DNA of 64,000 nt from CAYJRR01 sp964372275 [NCBI: uncultured bacterium] (GTDB lineage Bacteria > CAYJRR01), in contig CAYJRR010000003.1 of the NCBI GenBank assembly GCA_964372275.1, positions 22,240 to 86,239 on the forward strand. Direction: 5' to 3'. The notes beneath the pieces were generated by a model, which was not told the origin of the DNA, ran no database searches, and saw only the letters and a list, made by a program, of their open reading frames with translations. This document shows positions 22,153 to 30,671 of the stretch, piece after piece. Each line of letters opens with the position of its first letter. Positions within the stretch are counted from its first letter, which is position 1. Both the position numbers and the translations under genes were made by a program.

Positions 22153-24345
22153 ATGATTCGCCTGAGCGACATCCTCGACCGCGTCGCCGCCCACCATCCG
22201 AACGCCGATCTCGACAGCCTGAACAAGGCGTACGTCTTTTCGGCCAAGATGCACGCCGGCCAACTCCGCAAGTCGGGCGAGCCCTATCTGGTCCACCCGA
22301 TGGAGGTCGCGGCGATCCTCGCCGACATGCGGCTCGACGTCCCGACGATCTGCACAGGGCTCCTGCACGACGCCATCGAGGACACGCTCGCCACCTACGA
22401 GGAGATCGAGGCGATCTTCGGCAAGGAGATCGCCGACCTGGTCGACGGCGTGACCAAGATCTCCAAGATCCATTTCTCCACCAAGGAAGAGCGGCAGGCC
22501 GAGAACTTCCGCAAGATGCTGATGGCGATGGCCAAGGACATCCGCGTGATCCTGGTCAAGCTCGCCGACCGGCTCCACAACATGCGGACGCTCGAGCACC
22601 TGAACCCCGAGAAGCAGGCCAAGGTCGCCCGGGAGACGCTCGACATCTACGCGCCGCTCGCCAACCGGCTCGGGATGAGCTGGATCAAGTCGGAGCTGGA
22701 GGACCTCTCCCTCCGCTACCTGAAGCCCGACGCCTACGAGATGCTCACCAAGGCGGTCGCCAAGCGGAGAAAGGAGCGCGAAGCCTACATCGAGGAGGTC
22801 AAGCAGCTCCTCTCCAAGAAGCTCGAGGAGTACGGCCTGAAGTGCGAGGTGACCGGCCGGCCGAAGCACTTCTACTCCATTTGGAAGAAGATGGAGTCCC
22901 GCGACATCGAGTTCGACCAGATCTACGACCTGATCGCGTTCCGCGTCCTGACCCGCGACGTGAAGGAGTGTTACGAGGTCCTGGGCGTCATCCACTCCAT
23001 GTGGAAGCCGGTGCTGGGCCGGTTCAAGGACTTCATCGCCATGCCCAAGGCGAACATGTACCAGTCGCTTCACACCACCGTCATCGGGCCGAAAGGGGAG
23101 CGGGTGGAGATCCAGATCCGCACCCGCGAAATGCACCAGATCGCGGAGTACGGTGTCGCCGCGCACTGGCGCTACAAGGAGAAGAACGCCGTCATCGACC
23201 CGAAGGACGAGCGCAAGTTCGGGTGGATCCGGCAGCTGCTCGAGTGGCAGCGCGATGTCAAAGACCCCTCCGAGTTCCTCGACACGGTGAAGCTCGACCT
23301 GTTCAGCGACGAGGTCTACGTCTTCACCCCCAAGGGGGACGTGAAGGCGTTCCCCCACGGCGCGACGCCGGTCGATTTTGCCTATTCGGTCCACACCGAA
23401 GTGGGGAACCACTGCGTCGGATCGAAGGTGAACGGCCGGATCGTCCCGCTCAAGTACAAGCTCCGCTCCGGCGACACGGTCGAGGTGATCACCAGTCCCG
23501 ACCGCGGACCGTCGAAGGACTGGCTCAACTTCGTCGCCACGTCGCGGGCGAAGGTGAAGATCCGCGGCTACGTGAAGCAGCAGCAGCGGCAGCGCGGGAT
23601 CGAGTTCGGTCGCGACGTCCTCGACCGGGAGCTCAAACGGTTCGGCGCCAACCTGGCGAAGCTGGTGAAGGAGGGGGAGATCCAGCGCGTCGCCAAGGAG
23701 GTGGGCAGCCAGAACGTCGACGACCTCTACGTGCAGATCTCTTACGGAAAGGCCGATCTCACCCAGGTGATCCGCGCCCTGGTGCCGAAGGAGAAGTACG
23801 AGGAGGTCCGCGCCAAGGCCGGCGACGGACAGAAGGAGCCCGAAACGGGGGCGTTCGAGCGCCTGCTCACCAAGGTGTCCAACGCCGTCGGGGTCGGTCC
23901 GTCGCGGAGCCCGATCAAGATCTCGGACGTCGAGGACATCCTGGTGACGTTCGGCCGCTGTTGCGGGCCGATCCCGGGCGACCCGGTGATCGGGTTCATC
24001 ACCCGCGGCCGGGGGCTCACGGTGCACACCGCCGACTGTCCGCGGGTGCTGGCGAGCGATCCGGAGCGCAAGATCGAGGTGCAGTGGGACAAGTCGGCAA
24101 AGGCCGCGCCGCGCGCCCGGATCAAGGTGGTCTGCGTCGACCAGCCGGGCCTCTTGGCGCTGATCTCCAAGTCGATGAGCCAGGCCGGCGTGAACATCTC
24201 CCAGGCGCAGATCCGGACCACCTCCGACAAGCGGGCGATCAACACCTTCGAGGTCTCGATCCACGACGCGAACCACCTGACGACGGTGATGAAGTCGCTG
24301 GAGAAGATCTCGGGGGTCGTCTCGGTCGAGCGGATCCGGGCGTAA
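22153..24345 (+). CDS. spoT: Bifunctional (p)ppGpp synthetase/hydrolase, RelA/SpoT family
   Basis: This enzyme makes and degrades the stringent-response alarmone. Starting from MIRLSDILDRV (as in many homologues) it has 730 residues. The HD hydrolase domain is intact (His48, then His72-Asp73 in LLHDAIEDT). The synthetase domain has GRPKHFYSIWKKM and YDLIAFRV. The diagnostic motif RFKD, in PVLGRFKDFIAMPKANMYQS, points to the bifunctional type, where RelA-only enzymes have EFDD. A TGS domain (VYVFTPKGDVKAFPHGATPVDFA, shortened) and a C-terminal ACT domain follow. It is downstream of gmk and has its own promoter. Confidence 0.95.
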   Translation: MIRLSDILDRVAAHHPNADLDSLNKAYVFSAKMHAGQLRKSGEPYLVHPMEVAAILADMRLDVPTICTGLLHDAIEDTLATYEEIEAIFGKEIADLVDGVTKISKIHFSTKEERQAENFRKMLMAMAKDIRVILVKLADRLHNMRTLEHLNPEKQAKVARETLDIYAPLANRLGMSWIKSELEDLSLRYLKPDAYEMLTKAVAKRRKEREAYIEEVKQLLSKKLEEYGLKCEVTGRPKHFYSIWKKMESRDIEFDQIYDLIAFRVLTRDVKECYEVLGVIHSMWKPVLGRFKDFIAMPKANMYQSLHTTVIGPKGERVEIQIRTREMHQIAEYGVAAHWRYKEKNAVIDPKDERKFGWIRQLLEWQRDVKDPSEFLDTVKLDLFSDEVYVFTPKGDVKAFPHGATPVDFAYSVHTEVGNHCVGSKVNGRIVPLKYKLRSGDTVEVITSPDRGPSKDWLNFVATSRAKVKIRGYVKQQQRQRGIEFGRDVLDRELKRFGANLAKLVKEGEIQRVAKEVGSQNVDDLYVQISYGKADLTQVIRALVPKEKYEEVRAKAGDGQKEPETGAFERLLTKVSNAVGVGPSRSPIKISDVEDILVTFGRCCGPIPGDPVIGFITRGRGLTVHTADCPRVLASDPERKIEVQWDKSAKAAPRARIKVVCVDQPGLLALISKSMSQAGVNISQAQIRTTSDKRAINTFEVSIHDANHLTTVMKSLEKISGVVSVERIRA

Positions 24346-24357
24346 TCGGAGCGGGTG

Positions 24358-25089
24358 ATGCGGACGTCACGTCCTTCGGGCTCGGCCCTGTTGACCTGGG
24401 CGTTCCTCGCGGGCGCGGCGGTCGTGCTCGCCGTCGGTTGGATGCTCTCCCGTCCGGCGGATCGCTCCGTCGCGACGCGACCGGCGCGCTACCGCGTCCT
24501 TCCCGCGCCGTTCCCTGCCGGCGAGATCCGGGGCAAGGTCTTCGCGCCGCCCGGCGCGCCCGTTCCGCGGCCGCCGAGTCTCCCGGGGTGTCCACGTCCC
24601 GCGGCGGCCGGCGACGGAGGCGTGCCCGACGCCGTGGTGCGGATCGAAGGGATCGTCGCCGGCCGTGCGGCTCCGGACGACGGCCCGGCGATCCGCCTCG
24701 AGGCCTGCGGGTTCGAGCCTCGCGCGGCGGTCGGCCTGGAGGGGCGGCTGGCCCGGATCGAGTCGGAGGGCGCGGGACACCGCCTGCAGGCGATGACCGG
24801 CGGAGTGCGGCTGTTCGACGGGGCGCTCGACCGGTCGGCGGCGATCTCGCTCGTCGGTCCAGGCCCGATCGAGCTCCGCTGTTACGCGGGGCACGACGGC
24901 GAAGAGGCCTCGGTATACGTCCTCGACCATCCCTACGGGGCGGTCACCGAGGCGGACGGGTCGTTCTCGCTGCGCGCGGTTCCGGTCGGGGAGCACCGGC
25001 TGGTCGTGTGGCACCCGACGTACGGGGAACGCGAGACGGCGATCCACGTCGCCGTGGGCCGGTCGACGGAGGTCGAGCTCCGCTACTAG
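24358..25089 (+). CDS. Membrane-anchored protein with carboxypeptidase-regulatory-like domain
   Basis: One N-terminal helix ([20 protein letters not shown]) anchors an extracytoplasmic part of about 200 residues. The last third ([32 protein letters not shown] pattern, shortened) has the beta-sandwich signature of carboxypeptidase-regulatory-like or plastocyanin-adjacent domains, often used for protein or polysaccharide binding. I use the ATG at 24358 because GGAG is 7 bases upstream; GTG 24355 is adjacent. It follows rel after 12 bases, so it is probably in the same transcript. Its stop overlaps the rpmB stop by 4 bases on the other strand. Specific function unknown. Confidence 0.65.
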   Translation: MRTSRPSGSALLTWAFLAGAAVVLAVGWMLSRPADRSVATRPARYRVLPAPFPAGEIRGKVFAPPGAPVPRPPSLPGCPRPAAAGDGGVPDAVVRIEGIVAGRAAPDDGPAIRLEACGFEPRAAVGLEGRLARIESEGAGHRLQAMTGGVRLFDGALDRSAAISLVGPGPIELRCYAGHDGEEASVYVLDHPYGAVTEADGSFSLRAVPVGEHRLVVWHPTYGERETAIHVAVGRSTEVELRY

Positions 25090-25301
25090 GCCGCGGCCGG
25101 GGGCCGCTTTCGGACCGGGACCTTGGTCACCCGGCCGTCGCGGATGCACCGCGTGCAGGCGTAGATCCGGGACGGGGAGCCGTCGACCAGTGCGCGGACG
25201 CGCTGCAGGTTCGGCTCCCACACCTTCTTGGTCTTGTTGTTCGCGTGGCTGACGTTGTTGCCCACGCGACGACCCTTCCCGCACACCGCACATGACCGCA
25301 T
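25086..25301 (-). CDS. rpmB: 50S ribosomal protein L28
   Basis: The 71-residue protein has the L28 hallmarks: [21 protein letters not shown], then [13 protein letters not shown] and a C-terminal KVPVRKR. It is the zinc-binding form, with CAVCG near the N-terminus and CTRC later. A Shine-Dalgarno AGGAG lies about 8 bases before the ATG. The open frame extends further upstream without homology, so this ATG is the start. It is transcribed alone on the minus strand and is divergent from the YdcF-family gene. Confidence 0.95.
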   Translation of the reverse strand: MRSCAVCGKGRRVGNNVSHANNKTKKVWEPNLQRVRALVDGSPSRIYACTRCIRDGRVTKVPVRKRPPAAA

Positions 25302-25391
25302 CGGAGAACTCCTGCTAGGATCGAAAAAACGAAGAAACGAGCCGATGTCGATACCAGACGACGACCTTCGCCGACAAGGGTTTTTTCCGGA

Positions 25392-25976
25392 ATGAGGGGT
25401 CGATCGGCGAGGGCCGCCCTGGGGGCGCTTCTGGCGCTGGCCGTCGCCGGCGCGTGGCCGGCCAGCCTGTTCCGCCAGTTCCATCGCAGCCTCGAGACCC
25501 GGCCCGGCGAGGTCGGTCACGTCGGCGCCATCGTCTCCCTCGCGGGTGGCGCGGGCCGTCTCGACCGTGGTCTCGACCTGTTCCTGGCCGGAAAGGCCGA
25601 CGTGCTCCTTCTGTCGGGAACCGGGAAGGGCGCGACGCTGGGCGAGATCTTCAAGGGGCGCGAGCTGGGCGCCTACGGCGATCGGGTGATCCTGCTCGAG
25701 AGCCGGTCGACCAGCACCTACGAGAACGCGATCGAGGCCTGGGCGGCGCTGGCCGCGCGCGGCCCGGTCGAGGAGATCGTGCTGCTGACCTCGAACTATC
25801 ATATGCTCCGCGCCGAATACGTCTTCCGAAAGGTGTTCCCTCCGGAGGTGCGGATCCATCCCTATCCCGTCGCCGCCGAAGGGGTCGTGCCGGGACGCTG
25901 GTGGCGGGAGTCGAAGACGAGACGGATCGTGGTGAACGAGTACGCGAAGTACCTCTGGTACCGGGTGAGATACTGA
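25392..25976 (+). CDS. YdcF/ElyC-family protein (DUF218)
   Basis: This 194-residue protein has an N-terminal hydrophobic helix ([19 protein letters not shown]) that anchors it or serves as a signal, followed by the DUF218 Rossmann-like fold. Conserved stretches include [25 protein letters not shown], the STSTYENA motif and [18 protein letters not shown]. coli ElyC of this family affects envelope and peptidoglycan metabolism at low temperature, but the reaction is not settled. It is 5 bases upstream of pyk, so the two are probably co-transcribed. Confidence 0.85.
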   Translation: MRGRSARAALGALLALAVAGAWPASLFRQFHRSLETRPGEVGHVGAIVSLAGGAGRLDRGLDLFLAGKADVLLLSGTGKGATLGEIFKGRELGAYGDRVILLESRSTSTYENAIEAWAALAARGPVEEIVLLTSNYHMLRAEYVFRKVFPPEVRIHPYPVAAEGVVPGRWWRESKTRRIVVNEYAKYLWYRVRY

Positions 25977-25981
25977 CCTCC

Positions 25982-27430
25982 GTGCGGAACACGAAGATCG
26001 TGGCCACGGTGGGGCCCGCCTCGGAATCGCCGGAGATCCTGTCGCGGCTGATCGAGGCCGGCGTCGACGTCTTCCGGCTCAACTTCTCGCACGGCACGCA
26101 CGAGCGCCACGCCGAGGTCTTCCACCGCATCCGCCAACTCGCGGAGCGGGACGGGCGGCCGATCGCGATCCTGCAGGACCTGCAAGGTCCCAAGATCCGG
26201 CTCGGGCGCTTCGCCGGGGGTTCGGTGGAGGTGAGGACCGGCCAGCGCTTCATCCTCACCGCGCGACGGATCCTCGGGGGTCCGGGGATCGCCTCGACCG
26301 ACTTCCGCCGCCTGCCGAAGGAGGTGGAGGAGGGGGATCGGATCCTGATCGACGACGGCCTGGTCGTGCTGCGGGTCCGGGACGTGCGCGCGGCCGACGT
26401 CCATTGCGAGGTGATCTCCGGCGGCGTCGTCTCCGACCGCAAGGGGTTGAACCTTCCGGGGGCCGCGCTCTCGGTCCAGCCGATGACCGCCAAGGACCGC
26501 GCCGATCTCGCCTTCGGCGTGAAGCTCGGGGTCGACTACGTCGCGCTGTCGTTCGTGCGGTCGGCCGCCGACGTGCGGCTGTGCAAGCGGCTGATCGCGA
26601 AGCACGGCGGCACGCAGGGGGTGATCGCCAAGCTCGAGAAGCCGCAGGCGCTCGACGACCTCGGGAACATCCTCGACGAGTCCGGCGGGGTGATGGTCGC
26701 GCGCGGCGATCTCGGCGTGGAGATGGATCCGGAGCGGGTGCCGCTCGCCCAGAAGAGGATCATCCACGAAGCGAATCGGCGGAAGGTGCCGGTGATCACC
26801 GCCACGCAGATGATGGAGTCGATGCGGGAGAACCCGGTGCCGACCCGCGCCGAGGCGAGCGACGTCGCCAACGCCATCTTCGACGGCACCGACGCGGTGA
26901 TGCTCTCCGGCGAGACGGCGGCCGGCCGATACCCGGTGGAGTCGGTGCGGATGATGGTGCGCATCATCCAGGCGGCCGAGGCCGGGGACCTCGACGGCGA
27001 ACAGGCGATGTGGCAGCAGCCGGCGGGGGCGGCGCCGATCGACACCGAGGACGCGATCGGCCGCGCCGCCGCGGCGACGGTCAAGTACGTCGGCGCCAAG
27101 GCGGTGGTCGTCTTCACCCGCTCGGGGCGGTCGGCGCTCAAGATCTCGAAGTACCGGCCCGACGCCTCGATCGTCGCCTTCACCCCGGCGGAGGTGCCGC
27201 AGCGGCGGATGGCGCTCTATCGCGGCGTCGTGCCCCGCCTGCTGGTGGAGGTCGACACCATCGACGAGATGATCCGCGAGGTCGACCGCGCGCTCACGCG
27301 GTTGAGCCTGGCCAAGCCGGGCGATCCGGTGCTCCTCCTCTGCGGCGCGCCGATGCAGGTCCACCCGCCGTCGAACACCATGCTGATCCACACGCTGGGG
27401 ACGATCGACGAGCCGGTACGGATCGCCTAG
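25982..27430 (+). CDS. pyk: Pyruvate kinase
   Basis: It catalyses the last step of glycolysis, phosphoenolpyruvate plus ADP to pyruvate plus ATP. The 482-residue protein begins [14 protein letters not shown] and has FRLNFSHG, the substrate-binding [12 protein letters not shown], the B domain, the metal-binding block [12 protein letters not shown] and the signature [10 protein letters not shown], followed by [19 protein letters not shown]. The C-terminal domain ([19 protein letters not shown], shortened family pattern) is the regulatory part. The frame is open upstream, but homology begins at this GTG, preceded by GGTGAG. Convergent overlap of 4 bases with the barrel-protein gene. Confidence 0.95.
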   Translation: MRNTKIVATVGPASESPEILSRLIEAGVDVFRLNFSHGTHERHAEVFHRIRQLAERDGRPIAILQDLQGPKIRLGRFAGGSVEVRTGQRFILTARRILGGPGIASTDFRRLPKEVEEGDRILIDDGLVVLRVRDVRAADVHCEVISGGVVSDRKGLNLPGAALSVQPMTAKDRADLAFGVKLGVDYVALSFVRSAADVRLCKRLIAKHGGTQGVIAKLEKPQALDDLGNILDESGGVMVARGDLGVEMDPERVPLAQKRIIHEANRRKVPVITATQMMESMRENPVPTRAEASDVANAIFDGTDAVMLSGETAAGRYPVESVRMMVRIIQAAEAGDLDGEQAMWQQPAGAAPIDTEDAIGRAAAATVKYVGAKAVVVFTRSGRSALKISKYRPDASIVAFTPAEVPQRRMALYRGVVPRLLVEVDTIDEMIREVDRALTRLSLAKPGDPVLLLCGAPMQVHPPSNTMLIHTLGTIDEPVRIA

Positions 27431-28611
27431 AAGACGACCGTCGGACCGACGTTGATCTGGACGTTGCCGCGAGGGGTCGTCTCGTTGTCGATCAGCTCGA
27501 AGATCAGGCGCCCGCGGACCTCGGTCGAAAGCGTCAGCCAGCGGGTGACGTAGAGGCGGTGTCCGAGGCCGAGGACGCCGTAGCCGAAGTTCGCGCCGTC
27601 GATGTAGAGCGGCGCGTCGCACGGCTGCGGACCCTGCGGCTTGCAGATCTCCAGGTCGACGTTGACCACGCCGCCGCCGCCGCGCAGGTAGAGGTCGTTG
27701 CGGCCGGCCACCTGTCCGGTGATGCGGTCGATCGCCGAGAGCAGGTTGGCCTCGACGAAGGCGCCGGCCATCACGTTGTAGGAGGTGATCACCTGCGGAA
27801 CGGTCCCCGCCTCGCGCAGCGAAACCAGGAGGTCGGTCTCGGCGTGCTGGGCCCCCAACGCTTCGACGTGGATCCCCCAGGTGCGGCCGAAACGCTGGGT
27901 GGCGGTCATGCCGGCGAGGAGGTGGCGGACGTAGGTCTCCTCCGGAGTGAAGCCGACGACGCCGGCCACTTCGGTGTGCGTCGGCTTACCCACCCCGGCG
28001 GCGCGCGCCGGTGGCCGCTCGCGCGGGGGACGGGACGGCCCCCCGAGCGCGTCGGGGCCGCGCGCGGACTCCCCGCCCGGCGCGGCGCGGGATCCGGCCT
28101 CGGCGGTGGCCAGGCGTTCGCGCGCCGTCGGTCCCGTGCCGCGATCCGGAGCCGAGACGAACGGCGACGGACGGACGGGCGGTGCGATCCTCGGCGCCAG
28201 CGGAGTGGCGACGGCCGGCGTGGGGCCCGGGCGTGGCGTCGCCGATGCAGCGGGCGACGTCCGCGTCGGCGGCGCCGCGCTTTCGCCGAGGATCCGGTCG
28301 AGCTCTTCGTCGGTCGTCACGCCGTCGGAGGAGCCGAGCCCGACCGCCGGAGCGGGGGTCGCGGCCGGCCGTTCGCCCCGGAGCTCGGCCAGGATCTCGC
28401 GGACCTTCGGGCCGAAGCTCGACCCGGGGTACTTCTGCAGGAAGGCCTCCCAGGCCTGCACCTGCTCTCCGGGGCTGAAGTCGGCGACGATCTGCTCGAA
28501 CTCGCGGAAGGTCTGCTCGTCCTGGGCGCGGGTCGACTGGGCGACACGCACCGGCTCGGCCGCCGCGAGGCGGGCGGCGAGGAGGAGGCAGAGCGGCAAC
28601 GTCCGACGCAT
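27427..28611 (-). CDS. Secreted protein with C-terminal outer-membrane beta-barrel domain
   Basis: A signal peptide (MRRTLPLCLLLAARLAAAEP) is followed by a short helical region (EQIVADFSPGEQVQAWEAFLQ). A Pro/Ala/Thr-rich linker of about 130 residues comes next, then a C-terminal domain of roughly 190 residues with alternating strands (VRHLLAGMTATQRFGRTWG, NVDLEIC, LYVTRWLTLSTEVRGRLIF) that ends INVGPTVVF with the terminal Phe of barrel proteins. The C-terminal domain resembles the myxobacterial-type outer-membrane barrel family (TIGR04565-like); this is recognition by pattern, not a search. The frame is open upstream, but this ATG gives the signal peptide. Confidence 0.75.
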   Translation of the reverse strand: MRRTLPLCLLLAARLAAAEPVRVAQSTRAQDEQTFREFEQIVADFSPGEQVQAWEAFLQKYPGSSFGPKVREILAELRGERPAATPAPAVGLGSSDGVTTDEELDRILGESAAPPTRTSPAASATPRPGPTPAVATPLAPRIAPPVRPSPFVSAPDRGTGPTARERLATAEAGSRAAPGGESARGPDALGGPSRPPRERPPARAAGVGKPTHTEVAGVVGFTPEETYVRHLLAGMTATQRFGRTWGIHVEALGAQHAETDLLVSLREAGTVPQVITSYNVMAGAFVEANLLSAIDRITGQVAGRNDLYLRGGGGVVNVDLEICKPQGPQPCDAPLYIDGANFGYGVLGLGHRLYVTRWLTLSTEVRGRLIFELIDNETTPRGNVQINVGPTVVF

Positions 28612-28728
28612 TCGACCTCCCTGCTTTCGAGCGGTCGCCCCGACCTCGCTAGGGTACAAGTCCGCCGCCGCCAACGTCAATCGGGGCGCGCCTTGCCGGG
28701 GCAAGGGCGGCGCGTGTTGAATCGGCGG

Positions 28729-29556
28729 ATGGCGGGGTACACGCGACCGGTCTTCCATGGAGCGGGGCTGTACGTGGAGACGTCGCAGGGCGATCCCGCC
28801 GCATGGCCGGCGCTTGCCGAAACGTGCGGCATCGACCCCTACCGGGCGCGGATCCTGCTGGACTCCGGTACCCCTCACCTGTTGGTGGGGATCGCCACCA
28901 CGGAAGAGGCCGAGTCCAAGGCGCAGGCGCTGCGGAAGGCGGGGGTGCACGCCTCCGCCCACGAGGCGGCGGCGATCGACGCGCTTCCGGAGGCGGTCGA
29001 GGCCTCGGGATTCGCCTTCGAGGCGGCGCGACTTCGTTTCGTCTCCGACGCCCCGAGGGGGGGCTCGGCCTCCGGCGCCTGTTTCCACGCGGGGGATCCC
29101 GGGCTCGGGGAGGCGGTCGCGTTGTGCCACGTCGAGACCCCGATCGTGGCGCGGCTCCTGGATTCGGAGCAGGAACGGCGCTACCTGCGTCTGGAGCTGT
29201 GGGGGATCGACGCCGCCTCCCGACCGGTGCGCGTCGCCGTCCGGCAGGACGCGTTCGACTATTCGGGGCTCGGTGCCGACAAGACGCTGTCCGCGCCGCG
29301 CAACTTCCAGACGCTGCGCGCCCGGCTCCGGTCGTTCGCGCCGGCGGCGGCGTTCGACGACGCCTTTCCCCGCACCGATCTGGCGCGCAACCGCTTCGCG
29401 CCGGACACCTGGATCGAGGTCGACCTCGCCACCGGGCAGGCCAAGTCGATCCCTTCGCGGAGCAACCGGCTCGCCTACGAGTACTACGCGCGCCTGCGCT
29501 TCCTCCACGCCCTGCGGCGGCGCGCGCAGGGGGCGCACTTCCTCGAGCTCTCTTGA
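28729..29556 (+). CDS. Conserved-looking protein of unknown function
   Basis: This is a 275-residue soluble protein, MAGYTRPVFHGAGLYVETSQ at the start, without signal or membrane segment. The first 110 residues look like an alpha/beta unit (LLVGIATTEEAESKAQALRKAG), and the second part has strands and a C-terminal helical tail (YEYYARLRFLHALRRRAQG). Codon use matches its neighbours. I do not recognise a family. An upstream GTG adds five residues (VLNRR) and is possible. It lies 33 bases before the GT4 gene on the same strand, so it may be transcribed with the sugar-metabolism genes. Confidence 0.7.
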   Translation: MAGYTRPVFHGAGLYVETSQGDPAAWPALAETCGIDPYRARILLDSGTPHLLVGIATTEEAESKAQALRKAGVHASAHEAAAIDALPEAVEASGFAFEAARLRFVSDAPRGGSASGACFHAGDPGLGEAVALCHVETPIVARLLDSEQERRYLRLELWGIDAASRPVRVAVRQDAFDYSGLGADKTLSAPRNFQTLRARLRSFAPAAAFDDAFPRTDLARNRFAPDTWIEVDLATGQAKSIPSRSNRLAYEYYARLRFLHALRRRAQGAHFLELS

Positions 29557-29589
29557 CGCGTCCGGCGCCCGCCGCACCTACAGGGTGCC

Positions 29590-30624
29590 ATGCGCATCGC
29601 GGTCGTATCGCCCCTGTTCGAAAGCGTTCCGCCGCGTCGCTACGGAGGGACGGAACGCGTCGTCCATTGGCTGACCGAGGCGCTGGTGCGGCGCGGCCAC
29701 CGCGTGACGCTCTACGCCTCCGGAGACTCGCGTACCGACGCCGGGTTGGTGGCCGGCTGGCCACGCGCCTTGCGGGGGGGCGGTTGCGAGGTCGACGCGG
29801 CGGCGCTACACACCGGCATGCTGCTCCGCGCCCTCGGGAGCCGCGTCGACGTCGTCCATTCCCACGTCGAGTGGCCGGGGATGCTCCTGGCGGGGCGGGG
29901 CGGACCGCCGTTGGTGACGACCCTGCACGGTCGCCTCGACATCCCCGAGTTCCTGGAGATCGCCCGTCGCTGCCCGGAGGCGCCGCTGGTCTCGATCAGC
30001 GACCGCCAACGGGAGCCACTCCCGGAAGCTCGGTGGGTCGCCACCGTCCACCACGGGATTCCACTCGAGGAGCGCCCGTTCTACGCCGATCCCGACGACT
30101 ACCTCGCCTTCGTCGGGCGCGTCTCGCCCGAGAAGGGGCCCGACGTCGCCATCCGCGTGGCGCGCGCGGCCGGTCGCACGCTCCGGATCGCCGCCAAGGT
30201 CAACGGAAGCGCCGGCGATCGACGGTACTGGGAGGCGACGATCCGCCCGATGATCGCCGCGGGGGAGGGGGTCCGGTTCGAGGGGGAGATCGGCGAAGGG
30301 GAGAAGGCGGCATTCATGGGACGGGCCCGCGCGCTGCTGTTCCCGATCGACTGGCCCGAGCCGTTCGGCCTGGTGGCGATCGAGGCGTTGAGCTATGGGA
30401 CCCCGGTGATCGCCAGACCGCGTGGAGCGCTGCCGGAGATCGTGGTGGACGGGGAGACCGGGTTCCTGGTCGAGACCGAGGCGGAGATGATCGAGGCGGT
30501 CCGCGACGTGGGACGGATCGACCGCGGGCGGTGCCGGGAGTCGGTCCTCCGCCGGTTCTCGCGGGAGCGGATGGTCGACGACTACGAAGCGGTGTATCGC
30601 GCGCTCGCGGGCAGGCGACCGTGA
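29590..30624 (+). CDS. Glycosyltransferase family 4 (group 1)
   Basis: This GT-B enzyme transfers sugar from a nucleotide-sugar donor; donor and acceptor are not determinable here. The N-terminal domain starts MRIAVVSPLFESVPPRRYGG with the typical GGTERVVHWLTEAL glycine loop. The C-terminal domain has FVGRVSPEKG and the EX7E signature in WPEPFGLVAIEALSYGTPV. Length (344) and order are standard for the family. No membrane segment, so cytoplasmic. A glycogen-debranching-type hydrolase follows after a 48-base gap holding a hairpin repeat, which hints at a role in glucan or storage-sugar metabolism. Confidence 0.9.
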   Translation: MRIAVVSPLFESVPPRRYGGTERVVHWLTEALVRRGHRVTLYASGDSRTDAGLVAGWPRALRGGGCEVDAAALHTGMLLRALGSRVDVVHSHVEWPGMLLAGRGGPPLVTTLHGRLDIPEFLEIARRCPEAPLVSISDRQREPLPEARWVATVHHGIPLEERPFYADPDDYLAFVGRVSPEKGPDVAIRVARAAGRTLRIAAKVNGSAGDRRYWEATIRPMIAAGEGVRFEGEIGEGEKAAFMGRARALLFPIDWPEPFGLVAIEALSYGTPVIARPRGALPEIVVDGETGFLVETEAEMIEAVRDVGRIDRGRCRESVLRRFSRERMVDDYEAVYRALAGRRP

Positions 30625-30628
30625 AACG

Positions 30629-30670
30629 GTCCGCCCGTTCGGGCTCCCCCGGGGAACTCCCCGAACCCCT
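30629..30670 (+). repeat. GC-rich tandem-hairpin repeat, copy 5 (AAC variant)
   Basis: GGTCCGCCCGTTCGGGCTCC is followed by CCCGGGGAACTCCCCGAACC. The two stems are GCCC/GGGC and CGGGGA/TCCCCG. It fills the gap between the GT4 stop and the hydrolase ATG, and it reads in frame as an N-terminal extension of the hydrolase ORF, which homology does not support. Confidence 0.65.
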
Positions 30671-30671
30671 G